A DNA stretch of 38,917 nucleotides, from positions 1-38,917 of the forward strand of contig CAIVQB010000009.1 in NCBI GenBank assembly GCA_903907925.1, given 5' to 3'. Shown piece after piece: positions 24,490 to 35,500 of the stretch. Numbering within the stretch: the stretch's first letter is position 1; every line of letters starts with the position of its first letter. The position numbers and the translations under genes were made by a program. Origin of the DNA: an uncultured Verrucomicrobiota bacterium (GTDB taxonomy: Bacteria > Verrucomicrobiota > Verrucomicrobiia > Limisphaerales > UBA9464). A model generated the notes under the pieces. That model was not told the origin of the DNA. It did not search any database and saw nothing but the letters and a program-made list of their open reading frames with translations.

Positions 24490-25992
24490 ATGGCCAAGCC
24501 CAAACTCAAACCCGCCGCCGCCGCCGTCCTCGCCGAGGTCGGATCCGCCACCGCCAACCTCACCCTGTTGTCCGCGCAGACTCCCGCCGGCAAGGATTAC
24601 ATCGTCCGCGACATCGGCCTGGCCGAGTGGGGTCGCAAGGAAATCGCCGTCGCCGAGCACGAGATGCCCGGCCTGATGTCGGTCCGGAAAAAGTACGCCA
24701 AGCGGAAGCCGCTCAAGGGCGTTCGCATCACCGGTTCGCTGCACATGACCATCCAGACGGCGGTCCTGATCGAGACCCTCGTCGAACTGGGCGCGTCAGT
24801 CCGCTGGGCCAGCTGCAACATTTTCTCGACCCAGGACCACGCCGCCTCGGCCATCGCCGCCACCGGCACCCCGGTGTTTGCCTGGAAAGGCGAATCGCTC
24901 GAGGAATATTGGGAACTGACCCTGAAGGCCGTGATTCATCCCGGTGACACGGGTCCCGAACTCGTCGTCGACGACGGCGGCGACGTCACGCTGTTGATCC
25001 ACAAGGGCTATGAACTCGAGAAGGGTGACACTTGGGTCAACACCAAGAGCGGTTCCCACGAGGAACAAGTCATCAAGAATCTCCTCAAACGGGTTGCCAA
25101 GGAGAAGCCCGGCATCTGGACCAAGATCGTCAAGGCTTGGAAGGGTGTCTCCGAAGAGACCACCACCGGTGTTCACCGGCTCTACAAGTTCGCCGAGCAG
25201 GGCAAGCTGCTGGTGCCCGCCATCAACGTGAACGACTCGGTCACCAAGTCGAAGTTCGACAATCTCTACGGCTGCCGCGAATCGCTGGCGGACGGACTCA
25301 AGCGCGCCACCGACGTCATGATTGCCGGCAAGGTCGCCGTGGTCTGCGGCTACGGTGATGTCGGCAAGGGCAGCGCTCACTCGCTCCGTGCCTACGGAGC
25401 CCGCGTGGTGGTCACTGAAATCGATCCGATCAACGCGCTGCAGGCGGCGATGGAAGGCTTCGAGGTCAATACCATCGAGAGCACGCTCGGAACCGGCGAC
25501 ATCTACGTCACCACCACCGGCAACTGCGACATCATCACCGTGGATCACATCCTCAAGATGAAGGACCAGGCGATCGTTTGTAACATCGGCCACTTCGACA
25601 ACGAGATCCAGGTCGACAAGCTCAAGGCCGCCAAGGGCGTGACCATCGAGAACATCAAGCCGCAGTACGACCGCTATTATCTCCCCGGCAACAAGAGCAT
25701 CTATCTGCTCGCCGAAGGCCGCCTGGTGAACCTCGGTTGCGCCACCGGCCATCCGTCGTTCGTGATGTCCAATTCCTTCACCAACCAGACGCTCGCGCAG
25801 CTCGATCTCTGGGCGAACAAAGACACCTACGAGAGGACGGTCTATCGTCTGCCCAAGAAGCTCGATGAGGAAGTCGCCCGCCTGCATCTGGAGAAAATCG
25901 GCGTCGTGCTGACCAAGCTGACCAAGTCCCAGGCCGAATACCTCGGCGTCCCGGCGGACGGCCCCTACAAGCCGGAACACTACCGCTACTAA
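24490..25992 (+). CDS. ahcY: Adenosylhomocysteinase
   Basis: S-adenosylhomocysteine hydrolase, the NAD-dependent enzyme that splits SAH to adenosine and homocysteine and keeps methyltransferases active. The 500-residue product from the ATG at 24490 has [50 protein letters not shown], the NAD loop [20 protein letters not shown] and the tail KPEHYRY. It includes the roughly 40-residue insertion of the long bacterial form. The frame extends to 24406, but this would run through the element's terminal repeat. It forms the SAM-cycle operon with metK. Confidence 0.97.
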   Translation: MAKPKLKPAAAAVLAEVGSATANLTLLSAQTPAGKDYIVRDIGLAEWGRKEIAVAEHEMPGLMSVRKKYAKRKPLKGVRITGSLHMTIQTAVLIETLVELGASVRWASCNIFSTQDHAASAIAATGTPVFAWKGESLEEYWELTLKAVIHPGDTGPELVVDDGGDVTLLIHKGYELEKGDTWVNTKSGSHEEQVIKNLLKRVAKEKPGIWTKIVKAWKGVSEETTTGVHRLYKFAEQGKLLVPAINVNDSVTKSKFDNLYGCRESLADGLKRATDVMIAGKVAVVCGYGDVGKGSAHSLRAYGARVVVTEIDPINALQAAMEGFEVNTIESTLGTGDIYVTTTGNCDIITVDHILKMKDQAIVCNIGHFDNEIQVDKLKAAKGVTIENIKPQYDRYYLPGNKSIYLLAEGRLVNLGCATGHPSFVMSNSFTNQTLAQLDLWANKDTYERTVYRLPKKLDEEVARLHLEKIGVVLTKLTKSQAEYLGVPADGPYKPEHYRY

Positions 25993-26040
25993 ACGATGCA
26001 GCGGGATCCGGTCGTAACATCGGGTCTCTCAGTCACCCTC

Positions 26041-26080
26041 AACGGCCGTCCGGCTTCGCGCCGGGCGGCCGTTTGGTTTT
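26041..26080 (+). terminator. Rho-independent terminator after ahcY
   Basis: AACGGCCG at 26041-26048 pairs with CGGCCGTT at 26066-26073, with an inner CCGGC/GCCGG stem and the loop TTCGC, followed by TTGGTTTTC. It closes the metK-ahcY transcript. Confidence 0.85.
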
Positions 26081-26248
26081 CGTCCCCCGGGTGCCTTCTG
26101 AGAAGCGGAAAGATTCCGCCAGTTTTCAGACGTGCTCTTAAGGCTAGGATGTTTCCCGGGTTTTTGTCAGGTTGTCGGCCGTCACCGCTCCAGCAAACCT
26201 TTTCATACCGCCGCCGCAGTCTCGTTGCTGCCAATTCGGCGAACTATT

Positions 26249-27022
26249 ATGCGGATCTTGGTGGTCGAAGACAATTCAGTGAGCCGGGAGCTCGCCATGC
26301 ACATGCTCAAGCAGTTGGGGCATGAGGTGGCCACGGTCGGCAACGGGCGCGCAGCAGTCGATCTTCAGACGACGCAGCCGTTTGACCTGATCGTGATGGA
26401 TGTCTGGATGCCCGAGATGGACGGCCTTGAGGCGTGTCGCAAGATCCGGGAATTGGAGGTTCCCAACGGACGGCGCACTCCGATCATCGCGCTGACGGCC
26501 CATGCGATTCGAGGGGATCGCGCCGCCTGCATCGCTGCCGGGATGGATGAATACCTGACCAAACCGATCCGGCGGCAGACACTCCTCGAGGCCATTCAAA
26601 GAGTCACGGCAGCTGAACCTCGTCCGGTAGTGAATCCCGCGGGTTCATCTGCACCGGCGGTGCCGATCGCCGAGAATTCCCTTCTGGGTCCTTGGGTCGG
26701 GGCGGATGCCGACGTCTTATACAAACTGGGACCGGTGATGATCGAATCCACCAAGACCTCTGTGTCCGACATGTATCGGGCGCTGGAAACGCGCGAATGG
26801 ATCACCCTGGAACGCGAAGCGCATTCGTTAAAGGGTTCGCTCGGGATTTTTCACGCGGCACCCGTTGTTGACACGGTCCGCAGGATTGAGGAATGCGCGC
26901 GGCGGCATGAACAGGGCAACTCGGAAGTGTTGATGCAACGCCTCCAGAGCGAGCTTGAATTGGTGCACCGCGAAGTGGAAGTCCGCTGCGCCGGTCCGGC
27001 ACCCAGCGTCACGGGTGCCTAG
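26249..27022 (+). CDS. Response regulator-HPt fusion protein
   Basis: A 257-residue signalling protein from the ATG at 26249. The receiver domain (residues 1-120) is intact: the acidic pair Glu7-Asp8 in VVEDN, phospho-acceptor Asp51 in VMDVWMP, and Lys105 in YLTKPI. A linker leads to a histidine phosphotransfer domain (about 145-245) with the site His192 in REAHSLKGSLGIF. There is no DNA-binding output. It faces the large sensor kinase tail to tail; the two stop codons overlap by four bases. It is likely the phosphorelay partner of that kinase, taking a phosphate on Asp51 and passing it through His192 to an unseen regulator. Confidence 0.9.
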   Translation: MRILVVEDNSVSRELAMHMLKQLGHEVATVGNGRAAVDLQTTQPFDLIVMDVWMPEMDGLEACRKIRELEVPNGRRTPIIALTAHAIRGDRAACIAAGMDEYLTKPIRRQTLLEAIQRVTAAEPRPVVNPAGSSAPAVPIAENSLLGPWVGADADVLYKLGPVMIESTKTSVSDMYRALETREWITLEREAHSLKGSLGIFHAAPVVDTVRRIEECARRHEQGNSEVLMQRLQSELELVHREVEVRCAGPAPSVTGA

Positions 27023-30000
27023 CCGGGCTCCACGCGTTGCCGTGCCCGGCTGAGTGCGGTGGTCAAAGCCGCCTGGAGCGGCTCGGGGGCCGCCAGCGGT
27101 TTGCACAACGTGGCCTCGCAGGCTTCGGCAAAGTATGCCGCCGGTGTCGATCGCCGATGGATGGCCACCAGGCCCACGGGCGGCCAGTCGCCGGTCCGAA
27201 TCTCCCGCGCCAGTTTTGCCAGAACGCCGTTGGCGGGATTGGACAAGTCCAGCAACACAACTTCCCATGGGCGTCCCGATTGCGCGCCTCCGGCCAGCAG
27301 TTCGAGGACCCGTTCCGGCTCCACCAGATCAGTGGCGCAACCCCAGGAGGAGAGCTGTCGGCGCAACACCCGCTGCAACACCGGGGTCGCAGTGACGATG
27401 AGCACGCGGGTTCCCAGCAGGGCCGCCGGGGGCCGGGATGGCTTCCCTTCGGACGGTGGCGGGCAGGGCAGTCGGAACCAGAAACGCGAGCCCCCCTCGG
27501 GAGCGTCGGTCTGGCCGATGGTGCCGCCCATCATGGTCACCAATTCCTTGGAGATCGCCAGCCCGAGCCCGGTTCCGCCGTGATGACGCGTCGACGGGGA
27601 CTCGATTTGCGAGAATCGCTGGAACAATCGCTCGCGTTTGTCCGACGGAATCCCCGGACCGGAATCGGTCACGGAAATCAGCAATCCCTCCCCGTCGCGA
27701 TCCACCTCCACCAGCACGTGGCCGCGATCGGTGAACTTCACCGCGTTGCCGACCAGATTCATCAGGATTTGTCGGACGCGGGCACCGTCCCCGACGATCT
27801 GTTGGGGAAGATCGCCGGCAATGCAGAGGGCCAGTTCGATCTCCTTTTCCTCGGCGCGGACGGACATGATTCCGACGACGTCGACGAGGAGATCGAGGAA
27901 GCCGTAGGGGTGATGATGGAGTTCCAGCCGGCCCGCCTCGATCTTCGAGAGATCCAGGATGTCGGTGATCAGTGCGAGGAGGATTTCGCCCGATTGTTTG
28001 ATGGTTTCGGCGAACTGCCGGTGTTCCTCGGCCAGCCGGCTGTTGAGCAACAGGTCGGTGAAACCGATCACTCCGTTCAACGGCGTTCGAATTTCGTGAC
28101 TCATGATGGCCAGGAAATCGGTCTTCGCCTGGTTTGCCGCCTCGGCCTCTTCCTTGGCGCGGATCAACTCCTCCTGGGCCTGCTTTCGCGTCGTGATGTC
28201 TGCGAAGGAAACGACCACGCTCTCGACCCGGCCCTGTGGATGGACGACCGCGGCGCGGCAGTTGACCGACAGCCATTGAAGCTGACCGGAGATGTGGCGG
28301 ATTCCGATCACGACATCCCGCTGGGGCTCGCCGGTCCGCAGCGTGACGGCGGGCGGGTATTCCGACGGATCCATCGCGGCACCGTCTTCGCGCAGAATCT
28401 CCCAAAGCACCGGATCCTCCGGCCTGCGGAAGAACGGCATCCCGTCCGGTCCCAAGAGTGTTCCGACCTGTTCATTGAACGCTGACACGGTGCCGTCGCG
28501 TTCGATGAGAAGCACCCCCTCGGCTAGGGACGCGATGACCATGCGCTGGCGTTGTTCGCTGTCGAGAAGGGCGGCTTCGGCCTGTCGGCGGGCGGTGACA
28601 TCGACGTCCATGCAAACGAACAGGAGCGGACCATTGCCTGCGGGCAGGCGAAACACCGTGGACAGGCAGGTGCCGCTCTGGCCGTCCCGGGTGTGGAAGG
28701 GGAACTCCTGGGGACCGAATTGTCCGCCGGACCGTTTCAATTCCCCGATGATTTCGAGAAACCCCGCCCCTTGTTCCGGCGTGAAGATCAGATTCTCCAG
28801 TGTCCGGCCCATCGCATCCTCCGAGGACCATCCAAAGATCCGTTCCGAGGCGCGGTTCCAAAACACAACCCGGCCGGCTTCGTCATACCATTGCACCCCA
28901 ACGTGGGGAGCCTCGGTGATGCAGGCCAGGAGGCGTTCCTCGCTGTTGCGCAGGGCAGCTTCCGCCTCACTGCGCTCCAACGCGACGCTCGCCAGCGACC
29001 GTCCGATTTCGATGAGGGCGAGTTCCTCGGGGGTTGGCGTCGCGACCTCCCTCCGATATAGCGCAAAGGTCCCGAGAATCTTGCCGGCCGTTGAATGAAT
29101 CGGAAACGACCAGCAGGCGCGAAGACCATGCGACGCCGCCACGGCGCGAAACGGGCCGGCCCAAAGAGGATCGATCAGGATGTCTCTGACGATCACCGCC
29201 TTGCCTCGGGCGATGGCGGTTCCGCAACTCCCGACGCCTTCCCCGGACTTCACCCCGTCGATCGCCGCATTGTACGCCGCGGGAAGGGAGGGTGCGGCGG
29301 ACGAGCGCAGCGTCACACCGTCGGGATCCAGTCGGAGGATCGATCCGAGCAATCCGGGACTCGCACTTTCGATAAACCGCATCAGTTCTTCAAGGACGTC
29401 ATCGGTCGCCGAGCCGCTGGCGATCATCCCGAGAATGCGTCCCTGACCGTCGCGTTGCTCCTGGGCCCGATTTCGTGCCGTCACGTCGCGGGCGACAATC
29501 TCCAGAGTCGCGGGTTTGCCGTCCTTGTGGACCAGATGGGAGCTCGCCTCGACGGTGACCACGTCTCCCGAGGCGGAGAGAATGTCCATCGTGGCTACTT
29601 TGAACTCGGTTTTCCCCGTCTTCTGAATCGACACGAATCGTTCCGCCACCCAGTCGCGGTTGCGGGGTGCAACATGGGTGAGAACGTTTGTGCCGATCAC
29701 CTGATTCGGCCGGAATCCCAACAATGGTGTGACCGCGGCATTCACGCTGAGCACGGTTCCGTCCAGCTTCAGCGTGAGGATCAGGTCGGCGGCGTTTTCG
29801 GCGAGGTCCAGATAGCGCCGCTCCATCTCGCGTTCCTGCTCGAGCTTGTTCTGGATCGCCCGGGTCTGGCGTTCGACCTTGCGGCGCAGGGCGACGTTCC
29901 AGGACACCGCGCCCAGGACGACAGCGACCAACAGTCCGCCGACCATCATGGCCCGACGGTCGGTGAGCCAGGGGCCTTCCTTCAAAACCACCACATCGTC

Positions 30001-31302
30001 CATGGACCGCAGGAACAGCGTGGCCCGGTGAGGATTCAGTTCCATGGAATTGGCGGTATCGATTACACCGGTGACCAGAATCACGGTGCCCTTGCGCAAC
30101 CCGGCGAGACGGGTCGAGGCCAAACTTCCATCCTCCAGGGTGGCCTCGACAAACCGGCGTTCGGGCTTGTCGGCGGCGATCACCGCAATCACCGTCCCGC
30201 TCTGCACGAACGTGCCTTCCACACGGCCCTTAAATCGGACGAGCAGCGAATCTGCGTCCCGCAGTGACCCGAAGGTTTCGGCGTCGGCGGGAATGACGGG
30301 CTGACCGTGTTGACGAACCCGAAACCGCGCACTCTTCAGGATCGGCGTTCCGAGAACCAATTCCGGTGATTCCACATTCTGGGTGCCGTGATCCAGAGTC
30401 GGGAAACCGACCGCGTCGATCACATCGCCGGCGTGGACGTCGCTGGGACCCGCCGGGATCGCCCGGAGGCCGGCGTCGCCCGACTGGAGGAAGACCCGGC
30501 CTCCGGAGCGGCGCAGGATAACGGTGCCGACGATATGCGCCTGTCGGTGTGTCGGGAGATTGGGCAAAAAGGTGAGAACAGAGGCCAGCGGTTCCACCGG
30601 AAGTTCGAAGGAATTGGTGGGACCCTCGGTCAGGATCTGGATCGTCTTGAGGCTGGGTGCGTGCAGCTTGACCCCGAGGAATTGACCGCGGTCGTTGTAC
30701 CCCGAGGCGACGACTCCCCGCACCCGGATTTCCGTGCCCAGGGTGAAGACTGGAGGCGGCACTCCGATCCCACGAAACACCGTGACGGTCAGCGATCCGA
30801 AGTGTCCCCCGAGTTGAAGGACGGTATGGATGCCAACCTCCGTCACATCTTCGATGACACCCTCCAATTCCACCCATTGGCTGTCCTCGCGCCCGGTAAG
30901 AAGCCGGTCCAGCGGCGGCCGGGTGGGGTTCGGATAAGTGCCTGGACCGAGGATGATCTCGTTGGTGACCGAGAGCACCGGAGCGAATCCACCCTGCCGG
31001 ATGATTCCCTGCACCCGGACTCGTTCGCCTGGTTTTCCGTGGAGGGTGTAGTTATCGCCGACGATGTAGATGCCCTCCTCACCGTCGTGGAGGAACCAAT
31101 TGTTCCAGTTGGTATCCACGAGGAGCATGGTGCCCTCAATGATTGCGGGATGTGGATGATCCTTGATCCCGGTGTTGGAAAGAAGGCGCGCCTCGTGGAC
31201 CCGGGTCAGTACAGGGTCTGCGGACCACGACCGGAATCCACCGGTGCACAGCAGGATCACCAGCCCAAGGGCTTGCGACCACGCGGTGGATCTACGCGAC
31301 AT
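27019..31302 (-). CDS. Large hybrid-type sensor histidine kinase with OB-fold-like periplasmic domain
   Basis: A 1427-residue membrane sensor. After a signal/anchor helix, about 420 periplasmic residues contain repeated OB-fold-like strands (RVRVQGIIRQGGFAPVL, EIRVRGVVASGYNDRGQFLG, HIVGTVILRRSGGRVFLQ). A transmembrane helix lies near residues 452-472 (GGLLVAVVLGAVSW), then a short coiled coil. Cytoplasmic parts: PAS (~500-615), GAF (~620-780), PAS (~790-900), PAS (~910-1040), HisKA with His1069 in IMSHEIRTPLNG, HATPase with NLVGNAVKF, DSGPGIP and GTGLGL. The C-terminal ~120 residues are receiver-like with LLDLSNP and LCKPL but lack the acidic pair (IVTATP), so phosphoryl acceptance is doubtful. 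It is convergent with the REC-HPt protein. Confidence 0.9.
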   Translation of the reverse strand: MSRRSTAWSQALGLVILLCTGGFRSWSADPVLTRVHEARLLSNTGIKDHPHPAIIEGTMLLVDTNWNNWFLHDGEEGIYIVGDNYTLHGKPGERVRVQGIIRQGGFAPVLSVTNEIILGPGTYPNPTRPPLDRLLTGREDSQWVELEGVIEDVTEVGIHTVLQLGGHFGSLTVTVFRGIGVPPPVFTLGTEIRVRGVVASGYNDRGQFLGVKLHAPSLKTIQILTEGPTNSFELPVEPLASVLTFLPNLPTHRQAHIVGTVILRRSGGRVFLQSGDAGLRAIPAGPSDVHAGDVIDAVGFPTLDHGTQNVESPELVLGTPILKSARFRVRQHGQPVIPADAETFGSLRDADSLLVRFKGRVEGTFVQSGTVIAVIAADKPERRFVEATLEDGSLASTRLAGLRKGTVILVTGVIDTANSMELNPHRATLFLRSMDDVVVLKEGPWLTDRRAMMVGGLLVAVVLGAVSWNVALRRKVERQTRAIQNKLEQEREMERRYLDLAENAADLILTLKLDGTVLSVNAAVTPLLGFRPNQVIGTNVLTHVAPRNRDWVAERFVSIQKTGKTEFKVATMDILSASGDVVTVEASSHLVHKDGKPATLEIVARDVTARNRAQEQRDGQGRILGMIASGSATDDVLEELMRFIESASPGLLGSILRLDPDGVTLRSSAAPSLPAAYNAAIDGVKSGEGVGSCGTAIARGKAVIVRDILIDPLWAGPFRAVAASHGLRACWSFPIHSTAGKILGTFALYRREVATPTPEELALIEIGRSLASVALERSEAEAALRNSEERLLACITEAPHVGVQWYDEAGRVVFWNRASERIFGWSSEDAMGRTLENLIFTPEQGAGFLEIIGELKRSGGQFGPQEFPFHTRDGQSGTCLSTVFRLPAGNGPLLFVCMDVDVTARRQAEAALLDSEQRQRMVIASLAEGVLLIERDGTVSAFNEQVGTLLGPDGMPFFRRPEDPVLWEILREDGAAMDPSEYPPAVTLRTGEPQRDVVIGIRHISGQLQWLSVNCRAAVVHPQGRVESVVVSFADITTRKQAQEELIRAKEEAEAANQAKTDFLAIMSHEIRTPLNGVIGFTDLLLNSRLAEEHRQFAETIKQSGEILLALITDILDLSKIEAGRLELHHHPYGFLDLLVDVVGIMSVRAEEKEIELALCIAGDLPQQIVGDGARVRQILMNLVGNAVKFTDRGHVLVEVDRDGEGLLISVTDSGPGIPSDKRERLFQRFSQIESPSTRHHGGTGLGLAISKELVTMMGGTIGQTDAPEGGSRFWFRLPCPPPSEGKPSRPPAALLGTRVLIVTATPVLQRVLRRQLSSWGCATDLVEPERVLELLAGGAQSGRPWEVVLLDLSNPANGVLAKLAREIRTGDWPPVGLVAIHRRSTPAAYFAEACEATLCKPLAAPEPLQAALTTALSRARQRVEPG

Positions 31303-31362
31303 CGCCTCGTCTTAACCTTCACCGCCCGTGGGGGAAAGCCGTAAAACGAATTTGAAGGGCTC

Positions 31363-32547
31363 TTACCGCAGTCCGCGAGTTTCCCCGGTGGCGGTGTCGG
31401 CAATCCGAACGTGCATCCCGGTGGCGAGGGCGTCGGGCGGATTGAGGACGATCCGGGTGGTCGGATCGAGTCCAGCCGTGACTTCCACCGTGGCCCCGAG
31501 GTCGCGGCCGGTGGTGATCCGACGAAGTTCCACCACACCGTTGGTGTCGACGACCGCCACCACCAGGCCTTCCGCTCGGAACAACAGGGTGTTGGCGGGA
31601 ATGGTCCAACCCATTGGTGTGCCCTGGGTGGGAAATTCGATCTGGGCAAAGGTTCCGGGGAGCAGGGTCCCGTCAGGATTCGGCAACTCCAATTCGACGA
31701 GCAGGGTTCGTGACGCCGGATCAATGGCTCCGGCGGTGCGGATCAATCGCGCCGGATAGGTCCGACCCGGTTGTTCATTGAGCAGGACCTGCGCGACGAT
31801 TCCGTTTTGGGCTGATCCCGCCAGACTCTGGGGCACCCGGACAAACACCCGGAGGACGCGGGTCTGCGCGAGGCGAAACAATTCAACACCGCTGCCGGCA
31901 ACCACCAGTTGACCGGTGTCGGTCCGGCGCGCGGTGATGATGCCGTCGAAAGGCGCGGTCAATCGTGCGAACCCGACCAATTCCTCCAGACGTCGGACCT
32001 CCGAAGCCGCCGAGCCGAGGGCCGCCACCTTGAGTTCCGCGTCAGCCGCTTTTTCGTCGGCTTCCTGGGAACTGACGATCTTGGCCGCGCGCATTTCCGA
32101 CCAGCGGGCGGCGGTGGTCTTCGCCAGATTCAGGGCCGCCTCCGCCTGTTGTTTCATCGCCCGAGCACTCCCGAGCTGCTGATTGAGTTCGGGGGTTTCC
32201 AACTCGGCCAGCACCTGCCCGTTGGTGACCGAGCTGCCGATGTCCACCGAAAGGTTTCGGACGTAGCCGGTCGCCCGCGCCAGAATGGGAGCCTCCGTCA
32301 AAGCCTTGATCTCCGCCGGGAGCCGGACCACGGAGGGCGGGGCGGATCGTGAAGGTTCGACCAGGATCACCGTGGGAATGGCGAGTTCCCCGGTCGTGAC
32401 CGCCACCGCGGCGTGTTGTCGAAGGCGCGGAAAAACACCTGCAGCCAGGGCGATCAGAACCACTGCCAGCACGATCACTCCGTAGACCGTCAGGCGGGAA
32501 CGGGAGGCTTCGACGCCGACCGGATCAGGTGGGGAGGGATTCGACAT
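31363..32547 (-). CDS. RND efflux pump periplasmic adaptor (membrane fusion protein)
   Basis: A 394-residue HlyD/AcrA-type adaptor linking an inner-membrane RND pump to an outer-membrane channel. It has one N-terminal membrane anchor (LTVYGVIVLAVVLIALAAGV), the lipoyl halves (ILARATGYVRNLSVDIGSSV and LTAPFDGIITARRTDTGQLV) around a helical hairpin, and beta-barrel strands (VRVPQSLAGSAQNGIVAQVL, LLVELELPNPDGTLLPGTFA). It follows the permease gene by 12 bases on the same strand. No TolC-like gene is adjacent. Confidence 0.93.
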   Translation of the reverse strand: MSNPSPPDPVGVEASRSRLTVYGVIVLAVVLIALAAGVFPRLRQHAAVAVTTGELAIPTVILVEPSRSAPPSVVRLPAEIKALTEAPILARATGYVRNLSVDIGSSVTNGQVLAELETPELNQQLGSARAMKQQAEAALNLAKTTAARWSEMRAAKIVSSQEADEKAADAELKVAALGSAASEVRRLEELVGFARLTAPFDGIITARRTDTGQLVVAGSGVELFRLAQTRVLRVFVRVPQSLAGSAQNGIVAQVLLNEQPGRTYPARLIRTAGAIDPASRTLLVELELPNPDGTLLPGTFAQIEFPTQGTPMGWTIPANTLLFRAEGLVVAVVDTNGVVELRRITTGRDLGATVEVTAGLDPTTRIVLNPPDALATGMHVRIADTATGETRGLR

Positions 32548-32559
32548 GAAAGTTCAGGT

Positions 32560-35500
32560 TCAAGTGGGAGACGCCACGGCGCCCCCGGGCGGGGTGATGG
32601 AAACGTCGGTGGATTCCTCGTCCGGGCGATGCCGGTGCACCAGTGAGAAAACCACCGGGACAAACAGGAGAGTGGCGACGGTGGCGAGCAGGAGTCCGGC
32701 GATCACCGCGCGGCCGAGCGGGGCGTTCTGTTCGCCGCCTTCACCAAGGCCCAGGCTCATTGGCACCATGCCCAGCATCATGGCGGTCGCGGTCATGACC
32801 ACGGCGCGTAGCCGTGTTGTGCCCGCCGAGAGCGCCGCGGCGATCGGTGAACCGCCCCGACGCAATTCTTCGCGGGCGAAGCTGACCACCAACACGGAAT
32901 TCGCGGTGGCGACACCGACCGACATGATCGCCCCCATCAACGCCGGAACGCTCAGTGGAGTCTGGGTGATCCACAGGCCCCACGCCGCGCCGGCCACGGT
33001 TCCAGGCAATGCGGTGATGATGACAAACGGGTCGAGCCAGCTTTGGAAATTTACGACCAACAGGAGGTAAACCAGCACGATGGCTCCGGCCAGGCCCACC
33101 AGCAGGCCGGTGTAGCTTGATCGCATCGTTTCTGCCTGGCCGCGCATGACGATGTAACTGCCGCGGGGCAGTTCCTTTTTGGCCTGCTCCACCCAGGGTT
33201 CGATGTCCTTCAGCACCGAACCGAGGTCGCGGCCGTCCACACCGCCAAATACGTCGATGACCGGAGCGACGTTGAAATGCGAGATGACCGCGGGTCCGTT
33301 GGTCCGAGTCAAACTTGCGAGATTGGCGAGGACCTGGCCATCGCCGGAGTCGCCGATTCCGGCGCTGATCGGGATTCCTTCCAGCGCGGCGAGGGAATTC
33401 ATCGCGTACTCAGGAGTGCGGATGTTCACCAGATACTGGATTCCTTTGTCCGGGTTGAGCCAGTAGGCGGGCGCCACCTGGCCGCTGCCGGTGAGGCTCA
33501 TCAACACTGAGTTGGCCACGTCGCGTTCGGTCAGACCGATTTCCGCGGACTTGTCGCGGTTCACTTCCACGTGAAACCGGGGAAGGTCGGCCGGTTGCTG
33601 CACCCGGACATCCACCGCGCCGGAGACCGCGCGGATCCGCTGGGCCAGTCGGTTGGCGATCGCCCGGTTCGAGGTCTGATCGCGCCCGACGATCTGCACG
33701 TCGAAGGGGGCCGGCAGTCCGAAGTTGACCGTCTGACTGACGATATCGGCCGGCAAGAAATAGAATGTCGTTCCAGGAAAGGTTCGGTGCAGCCGCAATC
33801 GCAACCGGCGGATGTAGTCGAGGGTCGGCCCGTGCTCCGGCACCAACGACAACAATACATCGGCGTCCCCGGTGCCGATCACGCCATTGTTGGAATAGCT
33901 CAGGCTGATTCCGGAATTCGGAATGCCGATGTTGTCGAGGATGCCGGCGATCTCGTGGCCGGGAATCTCCTCGCGGATCGCCGCTTCGACAGCGTCGACC
34001 AGTTGGACGGTTTCCTCAATGCGGGTGCCTGTCCGCGCCCGCAGGTGAAGCCGAATTTGGCCGGCGTCGACAGTGGGAAAGAAATCCTGTCCCAGCCACG
34101 GAAACAAAAGACACGAGGCTCCGCAGAAAACGAGGAACAGGATCGCGAACCCGGTCCTTCGATGCAGCAGCGCCGACAGGAGTTCCTGATAAGCGGTTCG
34201 AAAGCGTTCAAACCCCGCTTCAAACCGTTCCTGGAGAGCCGCCCAGGGCCGGTTCCAACCCGCGAGTGTTGCCGGCGCAGTGCCGTGGCCGCCGTGTCCG
34301 ACGAACGGTGTGTTGCGGTAAAACCACATCACCAGCGTGGGGATCAGCGTCCGGCTGAGGATGTAACTCGCCATCATCGCAAACACCACCGCCTCAGCCA
34401 GCGGAGTGAAAAGATGCCGGGCCACGCCGGTGAGGAAAAACATCGGGACGAATACGATGCAGATGCAGAGCGTGCTGACGAAGGCGGGCAGGGCGATCTC
34501 CTGAGCGCCGTCGAGAATGGCCGTTTGAAGCGGTTTCCCAAACGCCATCTGCCGGTGGATGTTTTCAATCTCCACCGTCGCGTCGTCCACCAGGATGCCG
34601 ACCGCGAGGGCCAGGCCGCCGAGGGTCATGAGGTTGATGGTTTCGCCCAACGCGCTGAGAGTGGCGAGCGAGGCGAGGACGCTGAGTGGAATCGACAACG
34701 CGATGATCACCGTGCTCCGCCACGAACCGATGAAGAGGAGAATCATCACTGCAGTGAGACCGGCCGCGATGACACCCTCACGCACGACGCCGCTGATCGC
34801 CGAGCGCACGAACCGTGATTGATCGCCGAATTCCTTCACCTTCAGTTCCGGCGGCAGCGCGGCGAGGATGCGGGGCATCGCCTGTTTGACCCGATTGACC
34901 ACGTCCAGGGTCGACGCCGAGCCGCCCTTGAGGATGGTGAGCAGGGTGCCGCGCTGTCCGTCCTGCCGGACCACGTTGATCTGGGGCAGGTAGCCGTCGC
35001 GCACCTGGGCGACGTCCCGGAGCCGGAGGGTCGCGCCATTGATCACCTTTAGCGGCAGGTCATTGAGATCCGCCAACACCCGGGGTTGGGCGTTCAGTTC
35101 GACGTCGTATTCGGTCGCCCCGATCTTGGCCGTCCCGCTCGGCAGGATCAGGTTTTGAGCGGAGAAGGCATTGACGACCTCCTGCGCGGTCATGTTTTTG
35201 GCCTGCAGAGCCGGGAGATTGAGATCGACGGAAACCAGACGCGTCTTGCCGCCGTACGGCCAGGGAATCTGCGCGCCGAACACCGTCGAAAGCCCGATGC
35301 GCAACTGATTCTGGCCAATGTCGTACAGTTCCTGTTCCGAAAGAGTCGGCGAACTCAAACCGTATTGCAGGATGGGAACCGTCGATGCGTTGTAGCGGAT
35401 CACCAGCGGGGGCGTCTGCCCCGGAGGCATCTGACGAAGGATCGTCTGGGCGACCGCGGTGATCTGCGCCACGCCGGCGTCCACCGATGCCCCTTCCCGC

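Noticed and set aside
24796-25980. Minus-strand frame of 394 residues opposite ahcY
   Set aside because: It is an antisense shadow of ahcY codons, rich in Val, Leu, Asp and Gly without a real motif.
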